DNA from: an uncultured Erythrobacter sp.
Lineage (GTDB): Bacteria; Pseudomonadota; Alphaproteobacteria; Sphingomonadales; Sphingomonadaceae
Direction: 5' to 3'
Assembly: GCF_947499705.1 (NCBI RefSeq)
Contig: NZ_CANMPJ010000001.1
Coordinates: forward strand, 407,501 to 471,500
DNA length: 64,000 bases
The notes under the pieces were generated by a model. The model did not search any database. It was not told the DNA's origin and was given only the letters and a program-made list of their open reading frames with translations. Positions 61,697 through 64,000 of this stretch are shown here, piece by piece. The stretch's first letter is position 1. Every line of letters begins with the position of its first letter. The position numbers and the translations under genes were made by a program.

Positions 61697-63643
61697 CTAT
61701 GCGGCAAGCCCCTGAACATGGCTCGCACCTTCGACAATTTCGGCCGTCGACGGTTCGAGCACGTCACCCAGCGGTTCGGCCCGGCCGCCGATACATTCGG
61801 CGAGGAAGTTCTCTGCGATGGCGAAGAAAGCGATGTTGTTCGACGGCTTGGCAAAGCCGTGGCCTTCGTCAGGGTAGAGCACATAGGTCACCGGGATGCC
61901 CGCTTCCTTCATCGCGCCGACGATCTGATCGCTTTCCGCCTGCTTCACGCGCGGATCGTTCGCTCCTTGCGCGATCAGCAGCGGCTTGACGATCTTGTCC
62001 GCCTTGTAGAGCGGGCTGGCGGCTTTGAGCAACGCGAGGCCTTCTTCGGTGTCGGGATTGCCCATGCGCTCGTGGAAGATTTTCACCATCGGTGCCCAAT
62101 AAGGCGGAATGGTCGAGAGCAGCGTTTCGAGGTTGGACGGGCCGACAATGTCGACGCCGCATGCGAAGGTATCTGGCGTGAATGTAAGGCCCGCGAGCGT
62201 GGCATACCCGCCATAGGACCCGCCCATGATCGCAACCTTGTCCTTGTCGGCGATGCCTTCAGCGATGGCCCACTCGACGGCATCGATCAGATCGTCGTGC
62301 ATTGCGAGGCCCCACTGCTTGTTGGCAGCGTTCAGGAAGTCTTTCCCAAACCCGGTCGAGCCGCGGAAGTTCACACTCAGAACCGCATAGCCGCGATTGG
62401 CAAGCATCTGGTGGATCGAACTGAAGCCATAAGAGTCGCGCGCCCAAGGTCCGCCATGGACCATCAGAACCATTGGCACTGGCGCATCGGAGCGACCGGA
62501 TGCCTCTCGGTCGCTCCCAGCCGGCAGCGTAAGGTAAGAGGGCAGGGTAAGCCCGTCACGGCTCTCGATTTCGACCGGGTGCATCGGTTGTAGCGGCGCG
62601 CCCTCAAGCTCTGGCCGGGTCTTGTAGAAAGGCGTGAGCGTTTCCGCCTTGCGATCGTAGATATAGGTCGCGGTCGAGGCGGTGAGCGGGTCGTTCCAGA
62701 CAATCCAGGTCTGGTTGTCGTCGGTCCGCGAAGAGATGCCATATTCGCCCTCAAGCTGCTCGCCCAGCCAATCGAGCGAAGCTTTCAGATCGGGCTCCAG
62801 CGCGGTCCATTCGCTCTTGAGGTAATTGACCGAATAGGCCTCGACCACACCGGTTTGGCGATTGCGGATCGTGCCGCCGATATCGGCTTTGTCGTCCTCG
62901 GCGATCAGAGTTCGCTCGCCGGTTTGGGTGTCCTGCGCGAACAATGCTGCCGTGTTGCGGTCACGGCTGTCGAGCCAGTAGAGCACCGACCCGTCCGTCG
63001 TGTATCCTGCCGGGCTTGTGGTCAGCGCATCTTCCATCGCTGTAGTTTCGAAGGGCTCGTCCTCGACCACATTGTCGGTGATGCGGAAATAGTCCGTACC
63101 TCCCGCTTCGTTCTGCCGCATCGCCATGCGCAAGGTCAGCGTGTCGTCGGCCATGAACCCGGCATAACTGTCGTTTTCAAGAACCAGCGTGAGATCGCCA
63201 GTGTTGAGGTCCAGCAAATGGACGTCATGGAATTGTGGGTCGCGGTTGTTCAGGCCAATCAGGATCTTGTCCTTGATCGCGACCGAGCTGCCGACCACGT
63301 CCACCCGTGTGTTCTCGAACGGCGTCAGCGTCGTTTCCGCCAGCGTTTCGATGTCGACCCGGTAGAGTAGGTAATTCTCATCACCGCCTTTGTCCTGAAT
63401 ATACAGGATGCTCTTGCCATCGGGTGCCCAGAGGTATTGCGGGATCGGGCGGTCTTCGGAATGGGTGATGACCTTGGCCGCCGACTGATCATCGCGCGGG
63501 GCGAGCCAGACATTCATTACGCCACCCTCTGGTGCGAGCCAGCTTAGCCATTTGCCATCGGGGCTGATCTTCCCCTGCGAGCGTGTCGGGTTGCCGAACA
63601 GGTGGTCGCGCGGAATGAGCGGAAATGCGTCGATGGCGGTCAT
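61697..63643 (-). CDS. S9 family prolyl oligopeptidase-type peptidase
   Basis: 648 residues from ATG 63641-63643, after GGGAGAG. An N-terminal beta-propeller (SPDGKWLSWLAPEGG, LWAPDGKSILYIQDKGGDEN and further blades) covers ~1-370; the hydrolase domain follows with MVHGGPWARDSYG, nucleophile GGSYGGYATLAG, acid QGANDPRVKQAES and catalytic His in DEGHGFAKPSN. No signal peptide, so probably cytoplasmic, unlike many paralogues. It likely degrades short peptides. Distinct from the peptidase that opens the window. Confidence 0.93.
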   Translation of the reverse strand: MTAIDAFPLIPRDHLFGNPTRSQGKISPDGKWLSWLAPEGGVMNVWLAPRDDQSAAKVITHSEDRPIPQYLWAPDGKSILYIQDKGGDENYLLYRVDIETLAETTLTPFENTRVDVVGSSVAIKDKILIGLNNRDPQFHDVHLLDLNTGDLTLVLENDSYAGFMADDTLTLRMAMRQNEAGGTDYFRITDNVVEDEPFETTAMEDALTTSPAGYTTDGSVLYWLDSRDRNTAALFAQDTQTGERTLIAEDDKADIGGTIRNRQTGVVEAYSVNYLKSEWTALEPDLKASLDWLGEQLEGEYGISSRTDDNQTWIVWNDPLTASTATYIYDRKAETLTPFYKTRPELEGAPLQPMHPVEIESRDGLTLPSYLTLPAGSDREASGRSDAPVPMVLMVHGGPWARDSYGFSSIHQMLANRGYAVLSVNFRGSTGFGKDFLNAANKQWGLAMHDDLIDAVEWAIAEGIADKDKVAIMGGSYGGYATLAGLTFTPDTFACGVDIVGPSNLETLLSTIPPYWAPMVKIFHERMGNPDTEEGLALLKAASPLYKADKIVKPLLIAQGANDPRVKQAESDQIVGAMKEAGIPVTYVLYPDEGHGFAKPSNNIAFFAIAENFLAECIGGRAEPLGDVLEPSTAEIVEGASHVQGLAA

Positions 63644-63710
63644 GATCTCTCCCTTGGGGTAGGCATGACAGCTAGTAATGAGACTGGGAATTGCAATCAG
63701 CGGCGCGGCG

Positions 63711-64000
63711 TCATTCCGGACTGGCGAGGAATTCCCGGACCAGATCGACAAAATGCGCCGATGCTGGCTCTCGGCCCAACAGCAAATGATTGTTGCTGTG
63801 CAGCCCCGCCAAGCGGGCATTGGGAATCCGCGCGGCAATCGAGCGGCCGGTGGCGAACGGGATCCGCAGATCGCCGCGACTGTGAACCACCAGCGTTGGG
63901 CATTGCACCTGTGCGAGCCGGTCGCGCACGTCGATGGTTGAGAACGCTTTCAAGAACCGCACCGCGTTGACCGCATTGGTCGTCTGGCGCTGGAATTCGT
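63711..64000 (-). CDS. Alpha/beta hydrolase C-terminal part (runs off the window)
   Basis: The frame is open to the end of the window, so the N-terminus lies beyond 64000; about 95 residues are visible. CPTLVVHSRGDLRIPFATGR contains the acid residue and LHSNNHLLLGREPA the catalytic His of an alpha/beta hydrolase. This exact kind of C-terminus occurs in stand-alone hydrolases and in hydrolase domains fused to LuxR or cyclase regulators, which cannot be told apart here. 67 bases separate its stop from the S9 peptidase start. Confidence 0.75.
   Translation of the reverse strand, partial: EFQRQTTNAVNAVRFLKAFSTIDVRDRLAQVQCPTLVVHSRGDLRIPFATGRSIAARIPNARLAGLHSNNHLLLGREPASAHFVDLVREFLASPE

Overview
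This window reads as a chromosomal segment of an alphaproteobacterium of the order Sphingomonadales, most likely the Erythrobacteraceae (Erythrobacter/Altererythrobacter group). That placement is inference from moderately high GC, a Sphingomonadales-type TonB receptor, the argS-SPOR-nagZ-scpA-scpB-tatABC order, the ispH-thrB-rnhA order, a cpa/tad pilus cluster and a bpt-tamA-tamB run. I found no rRNA or tRNA gene, no CRISPR array, no transposase and no prophage block.

Layout. 1-7550: end of an S9 peptidase, a large TonB-dependent receptor, a small exported protein and a TPR/2-oxoglutarate oxygenase protein. 7654-11276: an acyl-CoA degradation set (thiolase, HSD10-like SDR, enoyl-CoA hydratase) closed by a MarR regulator. 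11361-18799 (minus): cpaA-cpaB-cpaC-cpaD-cpaE-tadB-tadC, with no CpaF/TadA ATPase gene in its usual place between cpaE and tadB. 18913-23799: hydrolase plus FAD oxidoreductase, a YegP-like protein, and ispH-thrB-rnhA. 23890-31626: lipoprotein, arginyl-tRNA synthetase, SPOR protein, NagZ, ScpA/ScpB and the complete TatABC translocase. 31700-32823: three tandem copies of a 71-73 residue exported protein with an acidic C-terminal tail, each with its own terminator. 33204-44609: exported amidohydrolase, NAD dehydrogenase, threonine ammonia-lyase, Bpt, TamA and TamB. 44606-50173: an accessory-looking stretch with a GH24 lysozyme, a Tae4-like amidase overlapping a lipoprotein gene, an HExxH protein, an XRE regulator with clear palindromic sites, two paralogous membrane proteins and a membrane-anchored AraC regulator. 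50352-56480: glnB-glnA, argC, an SH3-only protein, an M17 aminopeptidase and lipoproteins. 56519-64000: methionine aminopeptidase, ccmA-ccmB with two small membrane or lipoprotein genes, pterin dehydratase, an SDR, a second S9 peptidase and the end of an alpha/beta hydrolase.

Structure beyond genes. A dispersed intergenic repeat of about 100 bp occurs five times, each abutting or within a few bases of a stop codon. It folds as three hairpins whose stems differ between copies by paired (compensatory) changes while the loop of the first hairpin stays ATCC. In two places it is followed by a second palindrome with a CTTGA loop. The most interesting candidates for new biology are this repeat family, the Tae4-like/lipoprotein pair beside a lysozyme, the triplicated small acidic-tail protein, and the pilus cluster lacking its motor ATPase.
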